From positions 1 to 10,441 of the forward strand of contig DAOUTC010000031.1 in assembly GCA_030626915.1 (NCBI GenBank): a stretch of DNA of 10,441 nt, written 5' to 3'. A program made the position numbers and the translations under genes. Position 1 is the first letter of the stretch. Each line of letters opens with the position of its first letter. Origin of the DNA: Dehalococcoidia bacterium (lineage in GTDB: Bacteria; Chloroflexota; Dehalococcoidia; GIF9; AB-539-J10). Below are positions 1 to 6,150 of this stretch, in pieces. Below the pieces are notes generated by a model, which had not been told where the DNA came from, did no database searches, and saw only the letters and a program-made list of their open reading frames with translations.

Positions 1-380
1 ATGGGCATGTCTCCGAGGGCAGCGGGGAGAACATTTTCCTTGTTATCAACGAAAATTTAGTCACCCCTCCATCTTCCGACAATATCCTTCTAGGGATTAC
101 CAGAGATACAGTAATAAAGTTAGCTAAAAATGAGTTAGACATAGATACTGTAGAGAGACAAGTAGATAGAAGCGAACTCTACTCGGCTGAAGAGTGCTTC
201 TTTACTGGCACTGCAGCCCATATAGCACCGATTGTAGAAGTGGACCATCGCCCCATAGGCCATGGTGAGACTGGCAAAATAACCACAGAGCTACAAAAAC
301 TGTTTAAAGAGGTAATACTGGGCAGAAATCCTAAGTACCTTGACTGGTGTACCTTTTTGGCTCTACACCCAAAACCTTGA
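1..380 (+). CDS. ilvE: Branched-chain amino acid aminotransferase, C-terminal part (5' end outside window)
   Basis: This is the last 125 codons of a fold-type IV PLP-dependent aminotransferase, which transfers the amino group between glutamate and the 2-oxo acids of valine, leucine and isoleucine. The frame is open from base 3 to the TGA at 378-380; the start and the PLP lysine lie left of the window. The visible protein follows the IlvE C-terminal order: SEGSGENIFLV, then a TPP segment, GITRDTVIKLA, ER-x-VDRSEL, an acidic stretch leading to FFTGTAAHIAPIVEVD, and finally IGHGETGKIT with LQKLF. The TGTAA motif and the glycine-rich GITR loop are family hallmarks (family knowledge). The tail ends KYLDWCTF plus seven residues, slightly past where the family usually stops, so the last 50 bases overlap the tail of the convergent aldolase gene. 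D-amino acid aminotransferase and aminodeoxychorismate lyase are relatives, but the ERQVDRSEL and FFTGTAAHIAP pattern fits IlvE best. Confidence 0.9.
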   Translation, partial: GHVSEGSGENIFLVINENLVTPPSSDNILLGITRDTVIKLAKNELDIDTVERQVDRSELYSAEECFFTGTAAHIAPIVEVDHRPIGHGETGKITTELQKLFKEVILGRNPKYLDWCTFLALHPKP

Positions 381-915
381 GCAAATAGAGGAGACGGCAA
401 CTCTGCTCCAATACGGTAGTATAGTAACAAGCTTCCTCCAACAATTGGCCGATAGCGAAACTTCCGTGACTCTGGACTAAAACCACTTTACATTGCTTTA
501 GTGCTTCGGCTATCTCCTCAGCGAGAGCCCCAGCCTTTACCACCATCTCCTTGCCCAAAATTGGCACCTTTGGCAACAGCGCTCGCCCTTCCAGGTCACA
601 GGGGATAATCTCCTTTTCTATGAAGGCTAAGGCAACAGCATAGGGTGGATGAGCATGAACCACTGCTAGCGCTGAAGTGTTTTTATAAATAGCACGGTGG
701 ACCGCTAACTCACTTGAGGCTAAAGGTGTAGCTCTATTGTTCTTTGCGATACCAGTCTCTACTAAATCTGCTTCCTTAATAGAACCTAATGCACTACCCC
801 GGTGTGTAATAAGTAAATGATGCCCCTGCCTTATACTAAGGTTACCACTATAGGAAGAGACAAGTCCTTGAGTAAAAAGGATACACCCCACCGTCTGGAA
901 TTGGGAGGATACCAT
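331..915 (-). CDS. Class II aldolase / L-fuculose-1-phosphate aldolase family protein
   Basis: A 194-residue zinc-dependent class II aldolase/adducin-domain protein, close to the usual length of about 200-215. Visible hallmarks are SGNLS (residues 23-27), ITHRGS (36-41), the ASSE catalytic-acid motif (Glu69), HAHPPYA with zinc ligands His87 and His89, and a third ligand His150 in SHGS. By family knowledge such enzymes cleave or dehydrate sugar phosphates (fuculose-1-P or ribulose-5-P aldol chemistry, methylthioribulose-1-P dehydration). The substrate cannot be fixed from sequence, so no symbol is given. It is the last gene of the rel-rpsT-lexA cluster: the ATG at 915 lies 10 bases after the lexA stop, and an AGGTG SD overlaps that stop about 7 bases upstream. 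Its 3' end overlaps the convergent ilvE by 50 bases. The active site looks intact. Confidence 0.88.
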   Translation of the reverse strand: MVSSQFQTVGCILFTQGLVSSYSGNLSIRQGHHLLITHRGSALGSIKEADLVETGIAKNNRATPLASSELAVHRAIYKNTSALAVVHAHPPYAVALAFIEKEIIPCDLEGRALLPKVPILGKEMVVKAGALAEEIAEALKQCKVVLVQSHGSFAIGQLLEEACYYTTVLEQSCRLLYLLKVLGVEPKRYTSQGT

Positions 916-925
916 TTTTAAACAC

Positions 926-1570
926 CTATGGCATACGCCGAATAACAGCTACAACACTACCCTGAATCTCAACATTGTCTGGACTGGTATAGATGGGTTT
1001 CATTTGACTATTTGCTGGCTCCAAGCGGATACGGTTTGGCTCAATAAAAATTTTCTTGAGCGTAACCTCTTGCTCCTTCTTAAGCCAAATCGCTACCATT
1101 TCCCCTTCCTCGGCAGTAGCGACATAATCCATCAGGACGATATCACCATCCTTTATTAAAGCATCCACCATAGAGTCGCCTTTAACTCGAAGGGCATAAA
1201 TATTTTGTCTTCCCTTTGTTAATCCTTCACTTACCTCTAACCCCTCAGTAGAAATAATGCTCCCGGCATCTGAAGCGGGCACTGGAATAGGTTCACCAGC
1301 AGCTATCGTCCCTACTATAGGGATATAAACAAGCTTTCTACCCCCTTGTTGCCTGTCTAAAAACTCAATTCCCCGCGATATATCACTGTGGCGACGAATA
1401 TATCCTGCCTCTTCCAACCTATCCAAATTGTAAGCTACTACTGAAGTAGAACTTATCTGGCATCCTTTGGCAATATCCCTGATGGTAGGGGGATAACCTT
1501 TATCCTGAAAATACTCCCGGATAAAGTTGATAATGCGCCTCTGCTTCGAAGAAATCGCTTTAGTAGTCAA
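926..1570 (-). CDS. lexA: LexA, SOS-response transcriptional repressor
   Basis: LexA represses DNA-damage genes and cleaves itself when stimulated by RecA filaments. The 214-residue protein has an N-terminal winged helix-turn-helix (about residues 8-70; GYPPTIRDIA, then STSVVAYNLDRLEEAGYI as recognition helix and wing), a short linker, and a C-terminal S24 peptidase domain. The autocleavage bond is Ala91-Gly92 in VGTIAAGEP. The catalytic serine is Ser133 in GDSMVDALIKDGDIV, and the lysine is most likely Lys172 in TLKK. All key residues are present, so it should be cleavable. The start is TTG at 1570: no ATG occurs early in the frame, and GGAGG sits 9 bases upstream, inside the last codons of rpsT. 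It lies 5 bases after rpsT and 10 before the aldolase gene. I found no Gram-positive-type GAAC-N4-GTTC box upstream, so autoregulation is not evident here. Confidence 0.96.
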   Translation of the reverse strand: MTTKAISSKQRRIINFIREYFQDKGYPPTIRDIAKGCQISSTSVVAYNLDRLEEAGYIRRHSDISRGIEFLDRQQGGRKLVYIPIVGTIAAGEPIPVPASDAGSIISTEGLEVSEGLTKGRQNIYALRVKGDSMVDALIKDGDIVLMDYVATAEEGEMVAIWLKKEQEVTLKKIFIEPNRIRLEPANSQMKPIYTSPDNVEIQGSVVAVIRRMP

Positions 1571-1575
1571 GAATA

Positions 1576-1920
1576 TTAACCTCCGCTCCCTTGAGATTGC
1601 TCCTCTTCACTGTAAGGTTGCTTCGCTCCGCTCGCAATGACATTGCTTCGGCCTGCTGCGACAGCAGTGTTCAACTTTCTCATTAAACGGGATTTGAGTC
1701 TGGCACCTTTGTTCTTATGGAAAACCCCCTTGCTTACAGCCTTATCTATACTACTTATGGCTGTCAGCATTTCCTGCTGTGCTAAGTCTAATCCCCCCGC
1801 GTTAATAAGTCTCCTTACTTTACTTATACACGTTTTAGTGCTACTTCGCACCAAGCGGTTTCGTAGTCGCTTTCTCTCCGCCGAACGAGCAGCTTTGCTA
1901 ACTGATTTACTACCTGGCAT
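1576..1920 (-). CDS. rpsT: 30S ribosomal protein S20 with a repeat-derived C-terminal extension
   Basis: S20 binds 16S rRNA early in 30S assembly. Residues 1-90 are typical S20: a basic three-helix protein with SAERKRLRNRLVRSSTKT near the start, a central SSIDKAVSKG, the conserved HKNKGARLKSRLMRKLN and an alanine-rich end. Usual length is about 85-90 residues; this one has 114. The extra 24 residues contain VIASGAKQ and an acidic, glutamine-rich end, and are encoded by bases that match a dispersed palindromic repeat rather than S20 sequence (separate entry). The ATG at 1920 overlaps the end of rel by 11 bases and is preceded by AAGGAG at spacing 6, so translation should be strong. The lexA SD sits over the last two sense codons. 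Whether the tail is kept on mature S20 is unknown; the S20 C-terminus lies near the subunit surface by family knowledge, so a tail could be tolerated. Confidence 0.94.
   Translation of the reverse strand: MPGSKSVSKAARSAERKRLRNRLVRSSTKTCISKVRRLINAGGLDLAQQEMLTAISSIDKAVSKGVFHKNKGARLKSRLMRKLNTAVAAGRSNVIASGAKQPYSEEEQSQGSGG
1580..1584 (-). promoter_or_regulatory. lexA Shine-Dalgarno inside the last rpsT codons
   Basis: GGAGG on the minus strand, 9 bases upstream of the TTG start of lexA, lies over the last Gly-Gly codons of rpsT and touches its TAA stop. It decides the TTG start and implies that ribosomes finishing rpsT are well placed to reinitiate on lexA. Confidence 0.7.
1592..1642 (-). repeat. 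Dispersed palindromic repeat fragment read in frame at the end of rpsT
   Basis: On the minus strand this stretch begins TGTCATTGCGAGCGGAGCG, continues AAGCAACC, and about 15 bases later ends GGAGCAATCTCA. It resembles the interspersed GTCATTGCGAG...AAGCAATCTC repeats that I recall from many bacterial genomes, including Chloroflexota and deltaproteobacteria; this is recall, not a search. The ends carry a short inverted pair (GCAAT and ATTGC). One repeat edge abuts a 13-base symmetric sequence, GCAATGACATTGC (1634-1646). The repeat is out of place in a ribosomal protein gene, yet it keeps the frame open and supplies a stop a few codons later. Only one copy lies in this window, so repeat status rests on similarity to the remembered family. 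Confidence 0.6.
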
Positions 1921-4060
1921 CTGGTTCTCCTTTCCTTGCTACATTTATTACGTTCCACAGTGAGTAAATTCTAGATGTTAACTTACTTAACTGAGTTGCG
2001 TTTTTAACCTCCAGAGTGAAATATAGTGAACTAATATTATCGTCATGGTCACTCACATTAGCCTCGGTAATATTTACCCCCTCTTCAGCTATAATAGCAC
2101 TAATATCCCTAACTAACCCAACCCTATCCCAAGCATCAACCTGGATAGTTGCAGGGTAAACTTGCTCCACATCACCCCAATTCACGTTGATCAGCCGCTC
2201 TTTTTCCATTTCATTGATAATATTAGGACAATCCTTGCGATGTACAGTGATACCACGACCTTGAGTAATATAACCAATAATCTCATCTCCAGGCAAGGGA
2301 TGGCAACAACTAGCCAAACGAGTGAACAAGTCACCAACACCCAATACTCGGACACTCGAAGGGCTAGCCTTCCGCGGAGGCGAAATCCCAATTGCCTCGC
2401 TAGGCGGCTCCAAATCTGCGCTTAGTTTAAGCGCCACCTGAGAAAGGCTAATACTACCGCGGCCAAGAGCAGCAAAAAGATCATCTGAGTGGCTGTAGTT
2501 AAACTGTTGCGCTAATTTATCAGCGTTGGGTATACTGATACCTAACCTTTTAAGCTCCTTATCCAAAAGCTGCTTGCCCGTCTCTATGCTTTGACTTCGC
2601 TCTTGCTTATTGAACCATTGCCGAATTTTCTCCCCGGCATGAGACGTTTTAATATAACCATGTTGAGGGTTAAGCCAATCTAAACTGGGACCTTTCTCCC
2701 CCTTAGCAGCAATAATTTCCACAATATCACCATTACCAAGCGTATAGTTCAAAGGGACTAGACGGCCATTCACCTTGGCCCCGATGCACCTATAACCCAG
2801 GTCTGTATGAATGCGGAAGGCAAAATCTAGAGGGGTAGCACCCTTGGGCAAGTCTTTTATCTCCCCCTTTGGGGTATAGACAAATACTCGGTCTGTGAGG
2901 ATATCAGTTTTAACGGATTCCAGAAACTCCTCGCTGTCGAGTTCCTCTCGCCAGTCACTAATCTCACGTAGCCAAGACATTTTGTTGCTAAAAGACAGTT
3001 CTACCTTCCCGCCTTCTTTATAATGCCAGTGAGCAGCTACCCCATATTCAGCGACTTGATGCATATCACAGGTTCGAATTTGTATTTCCAGCGGGGTTGT
3101 GCCTTGACACATTACTGTGGTATGTAGAGATTGATAGCCATTATCTTTAGGATTAGCAATGAAATCATTAAACTCTTCAGTTATAGGATGCCAAAGATTG
3201 TGGATCGTCCCCAATGTCTTATAACAATCTGAAACTGAATTCACTAATACACGCAAGGCAAAAAGGTCATGAATATCACCAAAAACCTTGCCTTGCGTAG
3301 CATACCTGCCCGTCTTCTGATAAATGCTGTAGATATGTTTCGGCCTACCGAAAACCTTAGCTTCTATGCCAGCCTTATCTAATTCTTGGCACAGTATTTG
3401 GTTAACCTCAGTTATAAAGTCTTCTCGCTGTGCTCGCTTTTCAGCCACCAAGCGAATAAGCCGACGATATTCCTGTGGCTCCAGGTAGCGGAAAGCCAGG
3501 TCCTCCAATTGCCATTTTACATCCCATATACCTAAACGGTGTGCCAGAGGAGCATATACCTCTAATGTCTCCTGGGCAATCGCACGGCGTCTCTTGGGAG
3601 GCAAAACACCCAAGGTGCGCATATTGTGTAGTCTATCAGCCAATTTAATAAGAACCACCCGTAGGTCTTCAGCCGTAGCCACAAGCAGCTTACGCAAATT
3701 TTCAGCTTGGAGTCTCGACTTTCCCCCCCCTTCAGCTCGGCTTGTGAGCTTTTCCAACTTAGTAACACCATCAACCAATTTAGCTACCTCAGAGCCAAAG
3801 TTAGTTTCAATTTCATCCAGTGATAGGCCACAATCTTCAGGAATATCATGTAGCAAGGCTGCAATTAAGGCATCGGCATCGAAGCGAAGGTCAACCAAGG
3901 TCGTGGCTACTTGTAAAGGATGCTCTAAATAAGGCCCTCCCGATTTGCGCACCTGCCCTTGGTGCGCTTGCGAAGCAAATTCATAAGCTGCTTTAATCAA
4001 GCCTACCTTATCAGCAGGTAGATATTCACTGGCCTTTACTATAAGGGAATTTATATCCAT
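1910..4060 (-). CDS. rel: Bifunctional (p)ppGpp synthetase/hydrolase (RelA/SpoT family)
   Basis: A full-length long RSH protein (716 residues from the ATG at 4060) that makes and degrades the stringent-response alarmone. Domains in order: HD hydrolase (about 20-190; Arg38, His47, His71-Asp72, Glu75-Asp76, Asp142 and Asn146 all present), synthetase (about 230-350; GRPKHIYSIYQK, DLFALR with Asp265, NGYQSLHTTV, EIQIRT with Glu325), TGS (about 390-452), a helical region, a CC/zinc-finger-like motif (Cys585-Cys586-His and HRKDC), and a C-terminal ACT domain (about 636-710). Both active sites look complete. The synthetase switch segment is EFND (296-299), acidic like RelA EXDD rather than the RXKD of many bifunctional enzymes. 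The frame extends to a TTG at 4096, but family alignment favours the ATG at 4060, where MDINSLI begins; its SD is weak. The 3' end overlaps rpsT by 11 bases. A run of eight G lies in the hydrolase loop (3723-3730). Confidence 0.95.
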   Translation of the reverse strand: MDINSLIVKASEYLPADKVGLIKAAYEFASQAHQGQVRKSGGPYLEHPLQVATTLVDLRFDADALIAALLHDIPEDCGLSLDEIETNFGSEVAKLVDGVTKLEKLTSRAEGGGKSRLQAENLRKLLVATAEDLRVVLIKLADRLHNMRTLGVLPPKRRRAIAQETLEVYAPLAHRLGIWDVKWQLEDLAFRYLEPQEYRRLIRLVAEKRAQREDFITEVNQILCQELDKAGIEAKVFGRPKHIYSIYQKTGRYATQGKVFGDIHDLFALRVLVNSVSDCYKTLGTIHNLWHPITEEFNDFIANPKDNGYQSLHTTVMCQGTTPLEIQIRTCDMHQVAEYGVAAHWHYKEGGKVELSFSNKMSWLREISDWREELDSEEFLESVKTDILTDRVFVYTPKGEIKDLPKGATPLDFAFRIHTDLGYRCIGAKVNGRLVPLNYTLGNGDIVEIIAAKGEKGPSLDWLNPQHGYIKTSHAGEKIRQWFNKQERSQSIETGKQLLDKELKRLGISIPNADKLAQQFNYSHSDDLFAALGRGSISLSQVALKLSADLEPPSEAIGISPPRKASPSSVRVLGVGDLFTRLASCCHPLPGDEIIGYITQGRGITVHRKDCPNIINEMEKERLINVNWGDVEQVYPATIQVDAWDRVGLVRDISAIIAEEGVNITEANVSDHDDNISSLYFTLEVKNATQLSKLTSRIYSLWNVINVARKGEPDAR
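1927..1932 (-). promoter_or_regulatory. Strong rpsT Shine-Dalgarno inside rel
   Basis: AAGGAG on the minus strand, 6 bases ahead of the rpsT ATG, lies within the final codons of rel. An abundant ribosomal protein needs higher output than Rel, and this strong site in a shared message, against the weak SD of rel, would allow that. Confidence 0.7.
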
Positions 4061-4105
4061 ATCACGGATTCCATAATAACGCAAGAAGAAAATCAAAGCA
4101 AATTT

Positions 4106-4137
4106 TTGACCCTTAAATTATGTTACTTCACTATGGT
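4106..4137 (+). promoter_or_regulatory. Weak candidate promoter of hisS
   Basis: TTGACC (4106-4111, five of six matches to a -35) stands ahead of hisS. The paired -10 is poor: CACTAT at a 17-base spacer, or TATGGT at a 20-base spacer. It overlaps the rel candidate promoter on the other strand, so the two could compete. No T-box-like leader fits in the roughly 30-base leader that results. Confidence 0.25.
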
Positions 4138-4145
4138 AAACTAAA
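4117..4145 (-). promoter_or_regulatory. Candidate promoter of the rel-rpsT-lexA-aldolase cluster
   Basis: On the minus strand CATAAT (4122-4117, five of six matches to TATAAT) is preceded at a 17-base spacer by TTTAGT (4145-4140, a weak -35). It predicts transcription from about 4110, giving a leader of about 50 bases before the ATG at 4060. It would drive all four downstream genes, as no other gap over 10 bases exists between them. The -35 is poor, so this is a best guess. Confidence 0.4.
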
Positions 4146-4160
4146 TATAAACGATAGGAA

Positions 4161-4165
4161 AGGAG
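4161..4165 (+). promoter_or_regulatory. Shine-Dalgarno that fixes the TTG start of hisS
   Basis: AGGAG, 5 bases before the TTG at 4171. The codons after the TTG read YKAPRGTSDILP, the usual N-terminus of HisRS, so this TTG is preferred over the upstream ATG at 4120, which would add 17 non-conserved residues. Confidence 0.8.
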
Positions 4166-4170
4166 ACTGC

Positions 4171-5424
4171 TTGTATAAGGCGCCCAGAGGCACATCAGAT
4201 ATCCTGCCACAAGAACAAACCTATTGGAAATACGTGGAGGAAAAGGCTGCTTTTTTATGCCAGCTTTATGGCTACCAGCCCTTGACCACACCAATACTTG
4301 AAGATGCTCAACTCTTCGCCCGCACTGTGGCCGGGGGAACAGACATTGTGGACAAAGAAATGTATACCTTCGAGGATAGAAGTGGTCAGAAATTGGCTTT
4401 AAGAGCAGAAGGAACAGCACCAGTTTGCCGAGCCTACCTAGAGCACGGATTGTTTAATTTACCTCAACCTGTAAAACTTTATTACATCGGCCCTGCTTTC
4501 AGATATGAGCGCCCCCAAGCTGGACGCTATCGCCAGCATCATCAGTTTGGCTATGAAGCTTTAGGTGAGGCAGATCCTGCCCTTGACGTCGAGATAATCG
4601 AGATGGCACAGCGATTCTTGCTTTCTCTAGGCTTTTCTGAATTCTCCATCCAGCTTAACAGCATTGGCTGTAAACTCTGCCAACCTAAGTATAGAGAGGC
4701 ACTAAGGCAGCACTACTCCAACTACACAACTTATTTGTGCCCAGATTGTAAAGTTAGGCTGCTTAGAAACCCTCTCCGCTTACTTGATTGCAAAAAAATC
4801 TCTTGCCAGAAGATAGCTGAGACAGCACCGAAAATCACAGATTACCTCTGCCCTGAATGCCAGGCACATTTCCAAAGCGTTCAGCAATACTTAGAGGCGT
4901 TAGTCATTCCCTTCCAATTAAACTACAGATTGGTGCGTGGATTGGATTATTACACTAGGACTGTGTTTGAGATTGAACCTCACGAAGAGGGAGCACAAAG
5001 TGCGCTCGGGGGCGGTGGTCGCTATGACAATCTCATTGAACAATTAGGTGGGAAACACACACCAGCAGTTGGTTTCGCCGCCGGCATAGAAAGACTTATA
5101 TTAAATTTAAAAAAACAAAAAATAAAAGTCTCTGTTCTGCCTAAGCCTATTGCTTTCATCGCTTACTTGGGAGAAGAAGCTAAAATTGAGGCAATAAAGC
5201 TTGCCTTTGAGCTACACCAGGCTGGAATTGCCGTCATTAAGGCTACAGGTGATAAAAGTCTAAAAGGACAGTTGAGGCAAGCTAACTCACTGTGTACTAA
5301 CTATGCCATTATCATCGGTGAAAAAGAGGTCAAAAACCACACCGCAGTACTGCGAGATATGATAACCAATAAACAGAAAACTATTCCTCTAGCTGAAGTA
5401 ATTTCGTCACTTAAACAGAACTAA
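4171..5424 (+). CDS. hisS: Histidyl-tRNA synthetase
   Basis: A class II aminoacyl-tRNA synthetase that charges tRNA-His in the cytoplasm. From the TTG at 4171 it has 417 residues, typical of bacterial HisRS. It starts YKAPRGTSDILP. Motif 1 lies around residues 35-60; motif 2 is FRYERPQAGRYRQHHQFGYE (110-129) with Arg111. The HisA signature is LVRGLDYYTRTVFE (254-267) and GGGGRYD follows (280-286). Motif 3 is AVGFAAGIERLIL (299-311). An anticodon-binding domain fills about 325-417. An insertion-domain region at about 167-230 is cysteine-rich (IGCKLC, LCPDC, LDCKKISC, LCPEC), a pattern I recall from many Gram-positive and Chloroflexota HisRS that could bind zinc. All catalytic motifs are intact. 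It is divergent from rel and convergent with the three-gene cassette, whose last stop lies 38 bases away, with no clear terminator hairpin between them. Confidence 0.96.
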   Translation: MYKAPRGTSDILPQEQTYWKYVEEKAAFLCQLYGYQPLTTPILEDAQLFARTVAGGTDIVDKEMYTFEDRSGQKLALRAEGTAPVCRAYLEHGLFNLPQPVKLYYIGPAFRYERPQAGRYRQHHQFGYEALGEADPALDVEIIEMAQRFLLSLGFSEFSIQLNSIGCKLCQPKYREALRQHYSNYTTYLCPDCKVRLLRNPLRLLDCKKISCQKIAETAPKITDYLCPECQAHFQSVQQYLEALVIPFQLNYRLVRGLDYYTRTVFEIEPHEEGAQSALGGGGRYDNLIEQLGGKHTPAVGFAAGIERLILNLKKQKIKVSVLPKPIAFIAYLGEEAKIEAIKLAFELHQAGIAVIKATGDKSLKGQLRQANSLCTNYAIIIGEKEVKNHTAVLRDMITNKQKTIPLAEVISSLKQN

Positions 5425-5462
5425 AAAGACTTAAAGATAAATACCCGGCTTCCCTTTTGAAG

Positions 5463-5651
5463 TCATGTTGCTTTTTCTCTAACTGACCTTAGAGGCAATT
5501 CAATTACACAAAAAGCTGAACCTTCTAATTTTGTAGCCTGGATCCTATCCCTACCGGATCCTTCTATCACACGTATTCTAGCAATACCGCGGGCTTGTAC
5601 CGCAATCTTATCTGCCTTCAGTGCATCTCCAAGCTCATAGTGCGTTTTCAT
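5463..5651 (-). CDS. Small hypothetical protein, third gene of unknown cassette
   Basis: A 62-residue protein I do not recognise. It is basic overall, with no signal peptide, membrane segment or cysteine pair. The middle (about residues 14-45) alternates hydrophobic and charged residues (KIAVQARGIARIRVIEGSGRD), which suggests a small beta-rich fold. The ATG at 5651 lies inside the end of the upstream gene, overlapping it by 17 bases in another frame, which points to translational coupling. The nearest SD-like sequence (GGAGA) is about 11 bases upstream. Reality as a gene rests on this overlap, its position in a same-strand series, and the otherwise empty space up to hisS. It could also be the remnant of a longer protein. 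Confidence 0.55.
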   Translation of the reverse strand: MKTHYELGDALKADKIAVQARGIARIRVIEGSGRDRIQATKLEGSAFCVIELPLRSVREKAT

Positions 5652-6150
5652 CTACTTTTATTTCTCCGCTTTCTTGCAATTCGTAGCAGATTTCGACAAC
5701 TAGCTCAAGGTCTAGGCTGAGTTCCTCCGCAATATCAGAATAATAAAGCGTTCGTCCACTCGAAAAAAGCTGTTGTATTTCTTGCTTTGCTTGCTCTCTG
5801 GATATCTCCCTGAGAACGATCACTTTCTCTTTTGGGATCCTCTCTTCAAGCTCAGCTAGTTTCTGCTTAATTTGTTCCACTTCCTTTCGAAGCAAGATAT
5901 TTTCTGCTGTCAGGCTTAGGAAATTCACCGCACTACCCCAAGTGCTAGAAGGCATATTTATTGTGACCTGCATGGCTTGTGTAACTTGCGTAACCTCCCT
6001 TGCCTTTTGCTTTATATCCTCCTCTAGAAATCCTGTAGACTCGCTAACTAAACCCAATTCCGCCCCTCTTTCAGGCTTAGCAAGCAAGCGATTAATAAAG
6101 CTAGCAAGTAAAGGCTGGACTCCTAGAGCTTCGCTAAAATCGGTTCTCAT
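5635..6150 (-). CDS. Hypothetical protein with coiled coil and winged-helix-like C-terminus, second cassette gene
   Basis: A 171-residue protein of unknown function. Residues 1-75 have no recognisable motif. Residues 82-106 form a probable coiled coil (AENILLRKEVEQIKQKLAELEE). Residues 117-167 look like a small winged helix-turn-helix: a helix SREQAKQEIQQLF, then YYSDIAEELSLDLELVVEIC as helix-turn-helix, then YELQESGEIKV as wing. That arrangement resembles DNA-binding or protein-docking wHTH modules in regulators; this is inference from pattern. The ATG at 6150 overlaps the TGA of the upstream gene (ATGA), with a G-rich SD (AGGGGGG) 8 bases ahead, so the two are almost certainly co-translated. 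A role as a regulator acting on the nearby palindrome at 6862-6878 is possible but unproven. Confidence 0.82.
   Translation of the reverse strand: MRTDFSEALGVQPLLASFINRLLAKPERGAELGLVSESTGFLEEDIKQKAREVTQVTQAMQVTINMPSSTWGSAVNFLSLTAENILLRKEVEQIKQKLAELEERIPKEKVIVLREISREQAKQEIQQLFSSGRTLYYSDIAEELSLDLELVVEICYELQESGEIKVDENAL

Noticed and set aside
2162..2425. Open frames opposite rel, lexA, rpsT, hisS and gyrB
   Set aside because: They lie antisense or out of frame within clearly conserved genes, with no SD or recognisable motif; they are shadows of real genes.
4060..4096. Upstream TTG start giving Rel 12 more residues
   Set aside because: The extra residues are not family-like, and the predicted transcript start near 4110 would leave hardly any leader; the ATG at 4060 matches the family N-terminus.
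4061..4170. LexA box upstream of the rel-lexA cluster
   Set aside because: No GAAC or GTTC half-sites occur here; only GTTTA direct repeats on the minus strand, which are not a known SOS box.
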